From: Planctomycetaceae bacterium
Lineage (GTDB): Bacteria > Planctomycetota > UBA1135 > GCA-002686595
Assembly: GCA_011525785.1 (NCBI GenBank)
Contig: WYBT01000062.1
Location: 1-64,000 of the forward strand
Direction of reading: 5' to 3'
DNA: 64,000 nucleotides
Shown here: in pieces, positions 1-10,500 of the stretch
Layout of the letters: each line of letters opens with the position of its first letter
Position numbering within the stretch: the first letter of the stretch is position 1
Position numbers and translations under genes: made by a program
The notes under the pieces: model-generated
What the model was told of the DNA's origin: nothing
Seen by the model: the letters and a program-made list of their open reading frames with translations, nothing else
Databases searched by the model: none

Positions 1-93
1 GTACGGTGCCAGAGCAATCTGTCCCACGCCGCGCAACGCAACGGGCAGCTCGAACGCGACTGCGGCGTGGGACAGATTGCTCTGGCACCGTAC
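1..93. repeat. Perfect 32-bp inverted repeat (29-nt loop)
   Basis: Bases 1-32 are the exact reverse complement of bases 62-93, with a 29-nt spacer. The match runs to the first base of the window, so the real arm may be longer. The arms are less GC-rich than the surrounding genes. The right arm ends 19 bp before the ATG of the creatininase-family gene, with no T-run after it, so it is not a standard intrinsic terminator. It could be a REP-like hairpin element, an untranslated leader structure, or a fold-back assembly artefact if base 1 is a contig end. Confidence 0.85.
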
Positions 94-112
94 GACCAAC
101 GACCGTACGCAC

Positions 113-886
113 ATGATCGAACTGTCCAAGTTGACCTGGCCCGAGACCGCTGCGCTCCTGCGCGCCGAGACGGTCGTGCTCGTGCCGGTCGGTTCGACCG
201 AGCCGCACGGGCCGCACCTCTCGCTGGACACCGACGTGACCATCGCGCTCGCGCAGTCGCGCCGCGCGGCGGAGCTGCTGGCCGAAGAGGGCGTGTCGTG
301 CCTGCTCGCGCCGGCGCTGCCGTTCGGCGTCACGAACTTCGCCGACGGCTTCGCGGGCCGCTTGAGCATCCAGCCCGCGACGCTGTGGGCCGTCTTGGAA
401 GACTTGATCGAATCGCTGCAGCAGCAGGGCGTGCGGCGCATCGTGCTCTCCAACGGCCACCTCGAGCCCGAGCACGTCGCCGTGCTGCGCGGCGTGTGCC
501 TCGACCACGCGCAACTGACGCAAGAAAAGGCGCGCGTGATCTTCGCCGACAACACGCGCCGCAAGTGGGCGGCCCAACTCGGTCCCGACTTCCAGCGCGG
601 CGACCACGCCGGCCGCTATGAGTCGAGCATCGCGCTCGCGGCTGACCGCGCCTCGGTGCGTGACGAAGTGCGCTCGACGCTCGCGCCGGTCGAGATCGGC
701 CTGGTCGAGGCCATCGGCGCCGGCGGCAAGGGCTTCAAGCAGATCGGCGCGCTGCACGCTTACTGCGGCGATCCGGCGCGCGCGAGCGCCGAGGAAGGCC
801 GGGCGCTGGTCGAGAAGCTCGCGAGCATGATCGTGGAGCACGTGCGCGAGAGCTGGCCCGAGCTGTTCGAGGGCGCGGGCGCCTGA
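113..886 (+). CDS. Creatininase family protein (metal-dependent amidohydrolase)
   Basis: A 257-residue protein of the creatininase/ArfB/MftE family, which hydrolyse cyclic or open amide bonds using two metal ions. Visible family signatures are the N-terminal STEPHGPHL with a following Asp (metal ligands Glu, His, Asp), the NGHLEPEH segment in the place of the NGHxEN/NGHGGN motif, and HAGRYESS near the middle, matching the HAGxxET region that carries the last ligand Glu. Length fits the family (about 240-270). The start was taken at the ATG just after the inverted repeat. A TTG 36 bp upstream is also in frame but lies inside the repeat arm. The thioesterase gene follows after 8 bp, so the two are probably co-transcribed. 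The substrate cannot be told from sequence. Confidence 0.85.
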   Translation: MIELSKLTWPETAALLRAETVVLVPVGSTEPHGPHLSLDTDVTIALAQSRRAAELLAEEGVSCLLAPALPFGVTNFADGFAGRLSIQPATLWAVLEDLIESLQQQGVRRIVLSNGHLEPEHVAVLRGVCLDHAQLTQEKARVIFADNTRRKWAAQLGPDFQRGDHAGRYESSIALAADRASVRDEVRSTLAPVEIGLVEAIGAGGKGFKQIGALHAYCGDPARASAEEGRALVEKLASMIVEHVRESWPELFEGAGA

Positions 887-894
887 GTCGGGCG

Positions 895-1344
895 ATGGGG
901 GAGTTCGTCACCACCCAGAAGGTGCGCTTCGGGCACGTCGACCCGGCCGGCATCGCGTACTTCCCGCGCATCTACGACTACATCCACGAGGCCTTCGAGG
1001 AGCTGTGGGACCAGCACGTCGGCGCGCGCTACTACGAACTGATCGGCCGGCGGCGCATCGGCTTTCCGCTGGTGCGCTCGGAGGTCGAGTTCAGCGCGCC
1101 GCTGCGCTTCGGCGACGCGCCGCGCGTCGCGGTGACGTGCTTTCATCTGGGGCGCTCCTCGCTGGGCCTGCGCTACCGCTACACGCTGGGCGAACGGCAG
1201 TGCGTCGACGCCCGCATGACTACGGCCTGCATCGACCTTGCGACGATGAAGTCGATCCCGATGCCGGCCGAATTCAGAGCCAAATTCGAAGAGATCACGG
1301 CGCCGCTCGACGCGCCGACCCACCTGGACAGGAGAGGCCCTTGA
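895..1344 (+). CDS. Hotdog-fold acyl-CoA thioesterase (4HBT/YbgC-like)
   Basis: A 149-residue single-domain hotdog protein. The N-terminal GHVDPAGIAYFPRIYDY motif carries the Asp-Pro-x-Gly signature of the 4-hydroxybenzoyl-CoA thioesterase family, where this Asp is catalytic; length is typical. The family hydrolyses acyl- or aroyl-CoA thioesters in the cytoplasm. It starts 8 bp after the creatininase-family gene, and its stop codon overlaps the TTG start of metF (TTGA), so the three genes look like one transcription unit. The true substrate is unknown. Confidence 0.85.
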   Translation: MGEFVTTQKVRFGHVDPAGIAYFPRIYDYIHEAFEELWDQHVGARYYELIGRRRIGFPLVRSEVEFSAPLRFGDAPRVAVTCFHLGRSSLGLRYRYTLGERQCVDARMTTACIDLATMKSIPMPAEFRAKFEEITAPLDAPTHLDRRGP

Positions 1345-2210
1345 GGATCAGCGAGATGCACGGCCGCGGCCGGCCGGTGTTCAGCTTCGAGTTCTTCCCG
1401 CCCAAGAGCGACGACGGCGTCGCTCAGCTCATGCAGTCGGTGTCCGACCTCAAAGCCGCGCTCGCGCCGAACTTCGTGTCGGTGACCAACGGCGCCGGCG
1501 GCTCGACGCGCGCGCGCACGCTCGAGGTCGTGACGCGCATCCAGCGCGAGCTGGCCGTGACGGCGATGGCGCACCTGACCTGCGTGGGCGTCACCGAGAG
1601 CGATCTGTGCGAAGAACTCGGCACGCTGGTCGGGAACGGAATCGAGAACATCCTCGCGCTGCGCGGCGATCCGCCCAAGGGCGAAGCTGAGTTCAAGGCA
1701 GTCGAAGGCGGCTTCGCGCACGCCAGCGATCTGATCGAGTACCTCGAGGACAACTACCAGCTCGACATCGGCGCCGCGTGCTATCCCGAGGGCCACGTCG
1801 AGTCGCCCGACGCCGAGCTCGACCTGCACTGGACCAAGATCAAGGTCGATCGCGGCGCGCTGTTCCTGGTCACGCAGCTGTTCTTCGACAATGCCGACTA
1901 CTTCCGCTTCGTCGAGCGCGCGCGCGCGGCGCGCATCCGCGTGCCGATCGTCCCGGGCATCATGCCGATCACGAACGTCGCGCAAGTCGAGCGCTTCACC
2001 AAGATGTGCGGCGCGAAGATCCCGCCCGAGCTCAAGGAGCGTCTGCAGCGCGTGAAGGACGATCCCGCGGCCGTCATGGCGACCGGCATCGAGCACGCCA
2101 TCACACAGTGCCGCGGCCTGCTCGAGGGCGGCGCGCCCGGCTTGCACTTCTACACGCTCAACAAGAGCTTCGCGACGCGCTCGGTGCTCGCCGCGGTGCG
2201 GCGCGTCTAG
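1341..2210 (+). CDS. metF: Methylenetetrahydrofolate reductase
   Basis: Reduces 5,10-methylene-THF to 5-methyl-THF, the methyl donor for methionine synthesis, using FAD in a TIM barrel. The 289-residue protein has the diagnostic FSFEFFPPKS near the N-terminus, LALRGDPPKG in the middle, PGIMPIT, and a C-terminal GLHFYTLNKS. I chose the TTG at 1341 because a GGAGAGG Shine-Dalgarno sits 3 bp before it. The ATG at 1356 is too far from that site and would shorten the N-terminus. The TTG overlaps the stop of the thioesterase gene, suggesting translational coupling. Confidence 0.93.
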   Translation: MRISEMHGRGRPVFSFEFFPPKSDDGVAQLMQSVSDLKAALAPNFVSVTNGAGGSTRARTLEVVTRIQRELAVTAMAHLTCVGVTESDLCEELGTLVGNGIENILALRGDPPKGEAEFKAVEGGFAHASDLIEYLEDNYQLDIGAACYPEGHVESPDAELDLHWTKIKVDRGALFLVTQLFFDNADYFRFVERARAARIRVPIVPGIMPITNVAQVERFTKMCGAKIPPELKERLQRVKDDPAAVMATGIEHAITQCRGLLEGGAPGLHFYTLNKSFATRSVLAAVRRV

Positions 2211-2221
2211 CGCGCCAGCTC

Positions 2222-3967
2222 ATGGGCGTGCGAGAGCCCTCCGCCGCTCGGGCGCAGCCGCGCGCCGCGTCGTCTGCGGACGCGCCGTCAGCGAAGGAGT
2301 TGGCGTGGCGCTGGCTCGGCCGCGAGGGCGCGGCTGTCGCGCTCGTGTTCGCGCTCGCGTTCGCACTGCGCCTGGCGCTGCTGTTCTCGGGCGACGACGC
2401 GCCCTGGCCGCACTCGCTGCGCTACGAGGGCGACGCGCCCACCTGGGCGCGCTGGGCGGCGGCGCTCGGCCGCGGCCAGCCGTTCGAGTTCGACCTCCCG
2501 GTGCGCGCGCCCGGCGTGGCGTTCGCGCTGCACTGGCTCGGCGCGGCGCAGGCGCCGTACACGTCCGTCAAGCTCTTGTGGTGCGCGCTGTCCGCGGCGA
2601 GCTGCGCCGGGCTGTGGGCCCTGCTCGCGCAACGCGTGTCGCGCGCGGCGGCGTGGATCGGCGCGCTCGCGCTCGCGCTGTCGAACGCGGATCTGCAGCT
2701 CGCGACCTCGCTCAACGGCGAGGCCCCGTACGCGGCGCTGATCGTCGCGCTGCTCGCGCTCGAGTTGCGCCCGCGGTCGCGCCGCGCGCTCGCGCACGGG
2801 TTGGCGTGCGGCGCGCTGCACGGAGTCGCCACGCTCGTGCGGCCCGAGCACCTGCTGCTCGTCGCGTTGCTGGCAGTGCTCGACAGCTTCGAGCTGCGCC
2901 GCGTCGACTGGCGCCGCTGGGCGGCGAGCGCGCTCGCACTGCTGGCCGTGTGTGCGCCCTGGGCCTGGCGTTCGCACCAGGCGGTGGTGCGCTTCAACCG
3001 CGACGGCGCTCGCATCGACTTCGCGCGCGCGCAGCCGCCGTGGAGCGAGGAGGCTCGCGCGGAGCTCGAGCGGCTCCCTGCCTTTGCGCGCGAGGGCAAC
3101 TTCGCCTTCCTGTCGCACCTCGCGCGGCAGCGCGGTCGCCCGCAGGTCCAGGCCAGCGACCTGCGCGAGTACTTCGAGCGCGAGTGGGCGGGCTACGTGC
3201 CCGAGCCGCTGCCCGAGTGGACGCTGGTCAGCTCCAAGGGCGCGCTCGACTTCGCGCTCGCCAACCACCCGGCGGCGGACGGCGGTTTCTCGCGCGCGGC
3301 GCTGCGCGATGGTCGCGACGACGAGCCCGAGTTCGCTTTCGGGCGCCCCAGCCATCTGCGGCTGTACCTGCACGGCTGGAGCATCGGCTGGAGCTGGATC
3401 GCGAAGGATCCGCTCGCCTGGGCGCGCGCGTGCGGTGCGAAGCTCGCGCGCTTTTGGGCCGGGGCGAGTTCGGGCCTGGGCGCCGACAACTGGCCGCACG
3501 GGCCGGCCAGCGTGCGCGGCGCCGTGGACCTCTCGCGCGGGCGCGATCTGGCGCGCTGGTGGTCGCTCGCGGTGCTCGCCGTCGTGCTCGTCGGCGCGTG
3601 GAGCGCGCGCGCGACGGCCTTCGGGCGCGCGCTGATCGCGACCGTGCTCTACAAGCTCGTCGTGACCCTCGTCTTCTACGGCTACGCGCGCCAGGCCGCC
3701 TCGATCGGGCCGGTGTTCGCCGCGCTGACGGCGCTCGCGCTCGAGCGCCTGGCGACGGGCGTGCTCGCCGGCCGATCGCGCGCCGCCGGTCTCGCACTGC
3801 GCTTGAGCGCCGTGGCCGTGTTCAGCGTCCTCGCGCTCGCGAGTCTGCGCCCCACGCCGCTTGCGCCGGTTGCCTCGCCGGCCGGGCTGCGACTGGATCC
3901 ATCGCTGGGCCCCGGCGCCTTCGAACTCCCGCTCGAATTCGAGTTGCGCGCCCTGGAGCAGAACTGA
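2222..3967 (+). CDS. GT-C type integral membrane glycosyltransferase (ArnT/PMT-like)
   Basis: A 581-residue polytopic membrane protein resembling the family 39/83 glycosyltransferases that use polyprenyl-phosphate sugar donors. After a cytoplasmic N-terminus, the first membrane segment (FALAFALRLALLF) is followed by an extracytoplasmic loop with YEGDAPTWARWA, an acidic motif in the place where ArnT/PMT enzymes keep their catalytic Asp. Several Ala/Leu-rich membrane segments follow to about residue 290, then a soluble stretch, then more membrane helices near residues 440-550. No clear Shine-Dalgarno precedes the ATG. It begins 11 bp after metF. Donor and acceptor are unknown. The 261 bp between this gene and the next hold no gene. 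Confidence 0.65.
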   Translation: MGVREPSAARAQPRAASSADAPSAKELAWRWLGREGAAVALVFALAFALRLALLFSGDDAPWPHSLRYEGDAPTWARWAAALGRGQPFEFDLPVRAPGVAFALHWLGAAQAPYTSVKLLWCALSAASCAGLWALLAQRVSRAAAWIGALALALSNADLQLATSLNGEAPYAALIVALLALELRPRSRRALAHGLACGALHGVATLVRPEHLLLVALLAVLDSFELRRVDWRRWAASALALLAVCAPWAWRSHQAVVRFNRDGARIDFARAQPPWSEEARAELERLPAFAREGNFAFLSHLARQRGRPQVQASDLREYFEREWAGYVPEPLPEWTLVSSKGALDFALANHPAADGGFSRAALRDGRDDEPEFAFGRPSHLRLYLHGWSIGWSWIAKDPLAWARACGAKLARFWAGASSGLGADNWPHGPASVRGAVDLSRGRDLARWWSLAVLAVVLVGAWSARATAFGRALIATVLYKLVVTLVFYGYARQAASIGPVFAALTALALERLATGVLAGRSRAAGLALRLSAVAVFSVLALASLRPTPLAPVASPAGLRLDPSLGPGAFELPLEFELRALEQN

Positions 3968-4228
3968 AGCGCGCGCGGCCCCGCGCCCGAAGCGCTGGGG
4001 CGGACGCCGCCGCTGCTCGCCAGTGCTACTGCACTGAGAACTTCTTTCGCCCGGCGCGATGGCCGTTTCCTGCGCGGCTTGTGCGGAACCGCGAACGCGC
4101 GCCATACGTCCTCCGCACCGACGGTTGACTTGCGCCTAGACTCAAGTCGGTCGTCGCCGCGGCGCACGGGCAGCGCGGCCCGCATCGGAACCTGCCCAGA
4201 GCATCTCTCACCCGGAGTTAGGACGTAC

Positions 4229-7200
4229 ATGAACAAGCGTCTTTGGATCCCCCTGTTTGCCGCGGCGATCGCGCCGTTTTCGGGCGCGCAGTCGAGCGCC
4301 CCGGCCGGCCTCGATGCGGCGCTGGAGCGCTGGCGCGCGGCTCACGGCGCGGGCTGGCGGCTCGACGTCGACGAAGGCACTGGCTACGCGGAGTTCGTGT
4401 TCGGCGCCAAGGCGCTGCGCGACAACCGCCCGAGCAACGAGCTCGAGTGGTTCCTGGCCGCGCGTGAAGCGCTGGCCGCCGCGCAGGACCTGCACGGGAT
4501 CGAGGCCGCGACCCTGGTCGAGCAGCGCACCAGCTTCCTGCCGCTCGGCATGGTCGGCTCGAGCGACAAGCAGACCGTCCACTTCCGTCAAGCGGTGCGC
4601 GGCGTGCCCGTCGAGGGCGGCGCGGTCAACGTGCTGTTCGACATGCAGGGCTCGGTGCTCTCGATCCAGACGCGCGCCCTGCCGGCGATCGCCGACCTGG
4701 ACACGCGTCCGGCGATCACCTCCGAGGCCGCCGCGTTCTTCGCGCTGAGCGCCTTCGACGTCGACGCGCGCATCGACGGCGAACTGCAGGGCGAGCCGAC
4801 GCTCGTGATCGCGCAAGTCGAGCGCGCCGAGCAGCGCGTGGGCGTGCTGAGCTGGCGCGTCGACGTCGAGAGCGTCGTCGACGGCGAAGCCAAGGGCTAC
4901 ACCTACTACATCGACGCGCGCACGGGCCGCGTCGCGCAGCGGGCCGAGCTGATCCACCACTTCGACGTGGGTGGAACGATCTACACCAAGGCCACGCCGG
5001 GCAACTTCCCCGACTCGGGCACCAATCCGCCGGTGCAGCAGCCGATGCGCTATGCGCGCGTCACGAGCTCGTCGGGCGGCACGACCGTCACCGACGCCAA
5101 CGGCAACTTCAACTTCGCGGGCGTCAACGGTCCGGTCACGGTCACGGCCTTCTACGACGGGACGTACAACGACGTGAACAACAGCGCGGGCACGCCGTAC
5201 TCGTTCGCGCAGAGCGCGACGGGAACCGGCAACGCCATCGTGCTCAACAACACGCCCAGCGCGCTGGTCACGGCCCAGGCCAACATCTTCCAGGCGGTCA
5301 ACGATCTGCGCGACTGGATCCGTTCGGTGAACCCGACCGACGCGACGGGCGACTTCATCTACACCGCCAACGCCAACATCGCCTCGAGCTGCAACGCGTT
5401 CTTCAACGGCTCGTCGATCAACTTCTACCAGGCCGGCGGCGGCTGCGTGAACACGGCCTTCTCCAACGTCGTGATGCACGAAGCCGGTCACTGGCTCAAC
5501 GTGCTGTACGGCACGGGCAACGGCTCGGACGGCATGGGTGAAGGCAACGCCGACATCTTCGCCATCTACTTCCACGACGATCCGATCGTCGGCCACGACT
5601 TCTGCGGCCTGGGCTGCAACGTGCGCGACGGCAACAACACGCGCCAGTTCTGCGGCGACGCGAGCCCGGGTTGCCACGGCGGCGTGCACGCCAACGGCGA
5701 AGTGTGGATGGGCGCGGCCTGGAAGATCCGCACGCGGCTGCGCAACACGCTCGGCACTCCGGCGGCGCGCTCCATCACCGACGCGCTCTTCTTCGGCTGG
5801 ATGTTGTCCTACAACCAGACGCAGATCCGCACGGTCAACGAGACGCAGTGGCTCACGCTGGACGACAACGACGGCAACATCGACAACGGCACGCCGCACT
5901 TCTCGCAGATCGACGGCGGTTTCCGTGACCAGGGTTTCCCGGGCGTCACGCTTCCGCCGCTGACGATCGGCGGAGTCACGCAGCTGTCGAACACGACCAA
6001 CCAGGCCGGGCCCTACACGGTCAACGCCACGGTCAGCTCCAACATCGGCGGGACGGTGACCGGGGTGCAGCTGTTCTACCGCGTCGGCAACGGCGCGTTC
6101 ACGCAGCTCGCCATGGGTTCGACCGGCGGCAACGGTTTCGCTGCTGGGATTCCCGGTCAGATCGCGCCGGCGCGCGTGGACTACTACGTGCGCGGCACGG
6201 ACAACCTGGGCAACGTGCGCACCTTCCCGAGCAACGCGCCCACCAGCACGTTGAGCTTCGCGATCGGCGAGTTCACGCAGATCTTCTGCGACAACTTCGA
6301 CGCCAACCAGGGCTGGACCGTGGCCAACACGGCGGTCACCAGCGGCGCCTGGGAGCGCGGCGACCCCGTCGGCACCGTCAGCGGCTCGACGCAGGCGCAG
6401 CCCGAGGTCGACAACCCGGCCGGCACGGGCGTCAACTGCTACTTCACGCAGCAGGGCGCAGTCGGCGGCGCGGTCGGCACGGCCGACCTCGACGGCGGTC
6501 CGACGATCCTGACCTCGCCGGTGTTCGACATGTCGGCCGGCGACGGCGAGATCAGCTACGCGTACTGGCTCTTCAACGACGACCAGGACGACAGCCTGGT
6601 GGTCGAACTGTCGGCCAACAACGGCTCGACCTGGGTCGTGGCGCGGACCTACACGGGTCTGCAGGGCGGCTGGAACACCGACACCGTCTCGGTGGGTGGA
6701 TTCGTGACGCCTTCGGCCACCGTGCGCATCCGCTTCCGCGTCGCCGACAACCCCAACAACTCGATCACCGAAGCCGCCATCGACGACGTGTGCGCGTCGA
6801 CGCTCGGCCCGGTGAGCTGCCCGGCGCCGTCGACGTATTGCACGGCGAAGGTCAACAGCCTGGGCTGCACTCCCGCGATCGCCTTCAGCGGCACGCCGAG
6901 CGCCAGCGCCCCGGCGCCCTTCACGATCAGCGCCTCGCAGGTGCTGAACCAGAAGACGGCGCTCCTGTTCTACGGCTCTGGAGCGGCCAGCGCGCCGTTC
7001 CAGGGCGGCACGCTGTGCGTCCAGTCGCCTCTGCGCCGCACGCCGGCGCAGAGCTCGGGCGGCAACGTCGGTCCCAACGACTGCTCGGGCGCGCCGACGC
7101 TCGACTTCAACGCGCGCATCCAGGCGGGCTTCGACCCGCTGCTGGTCGCCGGAGCGTCGGTCTTCGCGCAGTACTACTACCGCGACCCCGCGGCCTCCTT

Positions 7201-7246
7201 CACGGTGGGCCTCACCAACGCCGTGAGCTTCCAGATCTGTCCGTGA
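4229..7246 (+). CDS. Secreted M36-like metalloprotease with shared C-terminal domain (copy A)
   Basis: A 1005-residue exported zinc protease. Signal peptide at residues 1-20, then a fungalysin/thermolysin-type propeptide (VHFRQAVRGVPVEGGAVNV). The catalytic domain has HEAGH at residues 417-421 and the third zinc ligand in GMGEGNAD (Glu438), closest to the HExxH...GEGxxD layout of fungalysins (M36). A carboxypeptidase-regulatory-like insert (about 250-310) precedes it. Downstream are an Ig-like segment, a MAM/jelly-roll-like domain (about 690-860, starting FCDNFDANQGWTV) and a Cys-containing tail from about residue 866 to the end (YCTAKVNSLGC ... QICP), which recurs on four other proteins here. 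The next gene is a close paralogue in the same order. An intrinsic terminator follows the stop. Confidence 0.88.
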   Translation: MNKRLWIPLFAAAIAPFSGAQSSAPAGLDAALERWRAAHGAGWRLDVDEGTGYAEFVFGAKALRDNRPSNELEWFLAAREALAAAQDLHGIEAATLVEQRTSFLPLGMVGSSDKQTVHFRQAVRGVPVEGGAVNVLFDMQGSVLSIQTRALPAIADLDTRPAITSEAAAFFALSAFDVDARIDGELQGEPTLVIAQVERAEQRVGVLSWRVDVESVVDGEAKGYTYYIDARTGRVAQRAELIHHFDVGGTIYTKATPGNFPDSGTNPPVQQPMRYARVTSSSGGTTVTDANGNFNFAGVNGPVTVTAFYDGTYNDVNNSAGTPYSFAQSATGTGNAIVLNNTPSALVTAQANIFQAVNDLRDWIRSVNPTDATGDFIYTANANIASSCNAFFNGSSINFYQAGGGCVNTAFSNVVMHEAGHWLNVLYGTGNGSDGMGEGNADIFAIYFHDDPIVGHDFCGLGCNVRDGNNTRQFCGDASPGCHGGVHANGEVWMGAAWKIRTRLRNTLGTPAARSITDALFFGWMLSYNQTQIRTVNETQWLTLDDNDGNIDNGTPHFSQIDGGFRDQGFPGVTLPPLTIGGVTQLSNTTNQAGPYTVNATVSSNIGGTVTGVQLFYRVGNGAFTQLAMGSTGGNGFAAGIPGQIAPARVDYYVRGTDNLGNVRTFPSNAPTSTLSFAIGEFTQIFCDNFDANQGWTVANTAVTSGAWERGDPVGTVSGSTQAQPEVDNPAGTGVNCYFTQQGAVGGAVGTADLDGGPTILTSPVFDMSAGDGEISYAYWLFNDDQDDSLVVELSANNGSTWVVARTYTGLQGGWNTDTVSVGGFVTPSATVRIRFRVADNPNNSITEAAIDDVCASTLGPVSCPAPSTYCTAKVNSLGCTPAIAFSGTPSASAPAPFTISASQVLNQKTALLFYGSGAASAPFQGGTLCVQSPLRRTPAQSSGGNVGPNDCSGAPTLDFNARIQAGFDPLLVAGASVFAQYYYRDPAASFTVGLTNAVSFQICP

Positions 7247-7295
7247 TCTGAGGCACGACGACGAGCCGGGCGGCAGCGCTGCCCGGCCGATCCAG

Positions 7296-7330
7296 CGACG
7301 GGCGGCCCCCTCAGGCCGCCCGTCGTTTTT
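7296..7330 (+). terminator. Rho-independent terminator after protease copy A
   Basis: A perfect 12-bp stem (7296-7307 with 7314-7325), 6-nt loop, and five T residues directly after. It lies 50 bp past the protease A stop and separates the two tandem proteases into different transcripts. A second GC hairpin at 7265-7287 lies just upstream. Confidence 0.9.
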
Positions 7331-7421
7331 GATTCGGGCGGCACGGGCTCATTTCTCGCCGACACCGGGGCCCGAAATGGGGGATCCTTTCTCGGTGGGC
7401 GGCCGTCTCAGCTCATCGCGA

Positions 7422-7455
7422 CCGCCTCGCGGGCCCCAGGGGGCCGGCGAGGCGG
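7422..7455. repeat. GC-rich hairpin in the leader region of protease copy B
   Basis: A 9-bp perfect inverted repeat (7422-7430 with 7447-7455) enclosing a further GGCCCC/GGGGCC pairing. It sits about 90 bp before the copy B start and has only a weak T-stretch after it. It may be a leader structure, but nothing shows a function. Confidence 0.4.
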
Positions 7456-7546
7456 CCGCAAGCGCCTTTGCATCGGGCGCTCGACGCCGGATCGGCCTGC
7501 TCGGCCGGTCCGTTCCCCACAGCCAGAGACAGGAAAAACGCGCCTC

Positions 7547-10500
7547 ATGAAGTCCTACGTAGCGCTCGCCATCGCGATCGCGGCGGCTTCCGCCCAACTC
7601 GCCGCCCAGAGTTCTTCTTCGAACGTTCCGACCCGCCCGCCCCTCGACCAGGCGCTCGAACAGTGGCGCGAGCAGCACGGCGGCTCGTGGAACTTGTTCC
7701 TCGACTCCGGAACCGGCTACGCGGAGTTCGTCTACGGCGGCTCGGCGCGGCTGGGCTTCGCCCCGCGCTCGGAAGCCGACTGGTTCACCGCCGCGCGCGA
7801 GTCGCTGGCCGCGGCGCGCGACCTCCACGGCATCGAAGGCGCGACGCTGGTCGAGCACTGGACCCAGTTCCTGCCGCTGGGGATGGTCGGCACGAGCGAC
7901 AAGATGACCGTGCGCTTCCGCCAGGAAGTGGCCGGCGTTCCGGTCGACGGCGGCTGGATCAACGTGCTGTTCGACTCGCGCGGGACGCTGCTGTCGATCC
8001 AGACGCGTGCGCTGCCGGGCCTGGTGGGCTTCGACACGACGCCGGCGCTGACGCAGGTGCTGGGCGGCGATTACGCGCTCACGGCCTTCAGCACCGAGAC
8101 CGGCTTCGAAGGACAGTTGCTGCACGAGCCCGAGCTGGTGATCGCGCAAGTCGACGGCGCGGAGCAGCGCACGGGCGTGCTGTGCTGGCGCAGCGAAGTG
8201 CTCTGGGAGCACTCGAGCGGCGAAGTCGCGGGAGGCATCTACTTCATCGACGCGCGCACCGGCGGCGTGGTGCGCCGCGAAGAGCTGATCCACCACTTCG
8301 ACATCAGCGGCAACGTCAAGAGCTTCGCCACGCCGGGCACCAACCCCGACACGGCGGCGAACCCCGAGACGCAGCAGAACATGAAGTACACGCGCGTCAC
8401 GTCGGGCGCGGTGAGCACGACGACCGACGCCAACGGCAACTTCACGCTGGTCGGCGTGAACCCGCCGGCGAACGTGACCTTCGTCTACGACGGCACGTAC
8501 AACGACGTCAACAACTCGTCGGGCTCGCCCTACTCGCTGACCGTGAACCTCACGGCCGCGAGCGGCAACAACGTGGTGATGAACTCGCCCGTGAACGACC
8601 TCGTGACCGCGCAGGCCAACATCAACATCGGCGTCAACGCCGACCGCGACTGGGTGCGCGCCACCAACCCGACCGACAGCAAGGCCGACTTCATCCACAC
8701 GGCCAACGCCAACATCGCCGCGAACTGCAACGCCTTCTTCAACGGCTCGTCGATCAACTTCTACGTGCCCGGCGGCGGCTGTGTGAACACGGCCTACTCG
8801 ACGGTCGTGAGCCACGAGGACGGCCACTGGCTCAACGTGATCTACGGCACGGGCAACGGCTCGGACGGCATGGGCGAGGGCAACGCCGACATGTGGGCCA
8901 TGTACGTGTGGGACAACGCGGTGGTCGGCGCCGGCTTCAGCGGCGCAGGCTCGCAGATCCGCAGCGGCAACAACACGCGCCAGTTCTGCGGCGACGCGAA
9001 TCCTGGCTGCTACGGCGGCGTGCATGCCAATGGAGAGGTGTGGATGGGCGCGGGTTGGAAGGTGCGCCGCAACCTCAAGAACACGCTCGGCGCGACACAG
9101 GGCTCGCTGGTCGCCAACGCGCTGCTCCTGGGCTGGATGAACTCCTTCAACCAGACGCAGATCCGCTCGGTGATCGAGACGCAGTGGCTGACGCTCAACG
9201 ACAACGACGGGAACATCAACAACGGCACGCCGCAGTTCACGCAGATCGACTCGGCCTTCCGTGAGCAGGGTTTCCCCGGCGTCACGCTCGTACCGTTCCA
9301 GTTCTCGGGCGTCACGAGCCTGCCCAACACCGGCAATCAGGCCGGGCCGTACGTCGTCAACGCCAACATCTCGTCGAACTTCGGCGGGACGGTGACGGCG
9401 GCCAACCTGCGCTACCGCGTGGGCTCGGCCGGCGCTTTCGTGAGCGTGCCGATGACCAACACCTCGGGCTCGGCGTACAGCGCGTCGATCCCCGGCCAGC
9501 CGGCGCCCGCGGTCGTCTACTACTACATCGAGGCGACGGACAGCTTCGCCAACACGGCGACCTTCCCCTCGAGCGCGCCGGCTGCGAACGTCCCGGTGTT
9601 CGCGATCGGATCGCTGACGACGGTGTTCGCCGACGAGTTCAACACCGATCTGGGTTGGACGGTCACCAACACCTCGCTCACCTCCGGCGCGTGGACGCGC
9701 GGCGATCCGGTGGGCACGACGAACTCCGGCGAGCAAGCGCAGCCCGAGACGGGCTTCCCCGGCGGTTCGGCGGCCAACTGCTACTTCACCGGCCAGGGCA
9801 GCGCGGGCGGCGCGGCGGGCTCGGCGGACATCGACGGCGGTCCCACGCAGCTGCTCTCCCCGGCGATCGACGCGACCGCCGGCGCGGTGCTGGTCCGCTA
9901 TGCGGCCTGGCTCTACAACGACGACGGCGACGACGTGCTCACGGTGTCGGTGTCGAACAACGGTGGCACGAGCTGGGTCAACGCGCGCACTTACAGCGGT
10001 CTGCGCGGCGGCTGGTTCGAAGACACCTTCGAGCTCAGCTCGTTCGTCGCGCCGACGGCCAACGTGCGTTTGCGCTTCAGCGTGCTCGACAACCCCAACA
10101 ACTCGATCACCGAAGCGGCGCTCGACAGCGTCTCGGTGGTTGCGGTCAGCGGCGGCGGCTTGTGCTCGCCGGTGACGAACTACTGCACCGGCAAGATCAA
10201 CAGCCAGCTGTGCGTCGCCTCGATGACCTCTATCGGTGCGCCGAGCTTCGGCACTCCGGGTCCGTTCAACATCTCGGCGGTCGACGTGCTCAACCAGAAG
10301 TCGTCGATCCTGTTCTACGGCTACGGCCCGGGCTCTGCGCCCTTCAAGGGCGGCACGTTGTGCGTGCAGTCCCCGGTTCGCCGCACGCCGGTCGTGAGCT
10401 CGGGCGGAACGGTCGGCGCCGACAACTGCACCGGCGCTCCGGTGGTCAACTTCAACACCGTCATCCAGAGCGGCGGCGATCCGCAACTGGTCGCGGGCGC

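Noticed and set aside
4125-4148. TTGACT plus a short GACTTG/CAAGTC dyad before protease copy A
   Set aside because: No -10 element at a workable spacing and arms of only six bases; could be chance.
7349-10486. 1045-codon minus-strand open frame antisense to protease copy B
   Set aside because: Arg/Ala/His-rich composition with no domain; a GC-rich shadow of the real gene.
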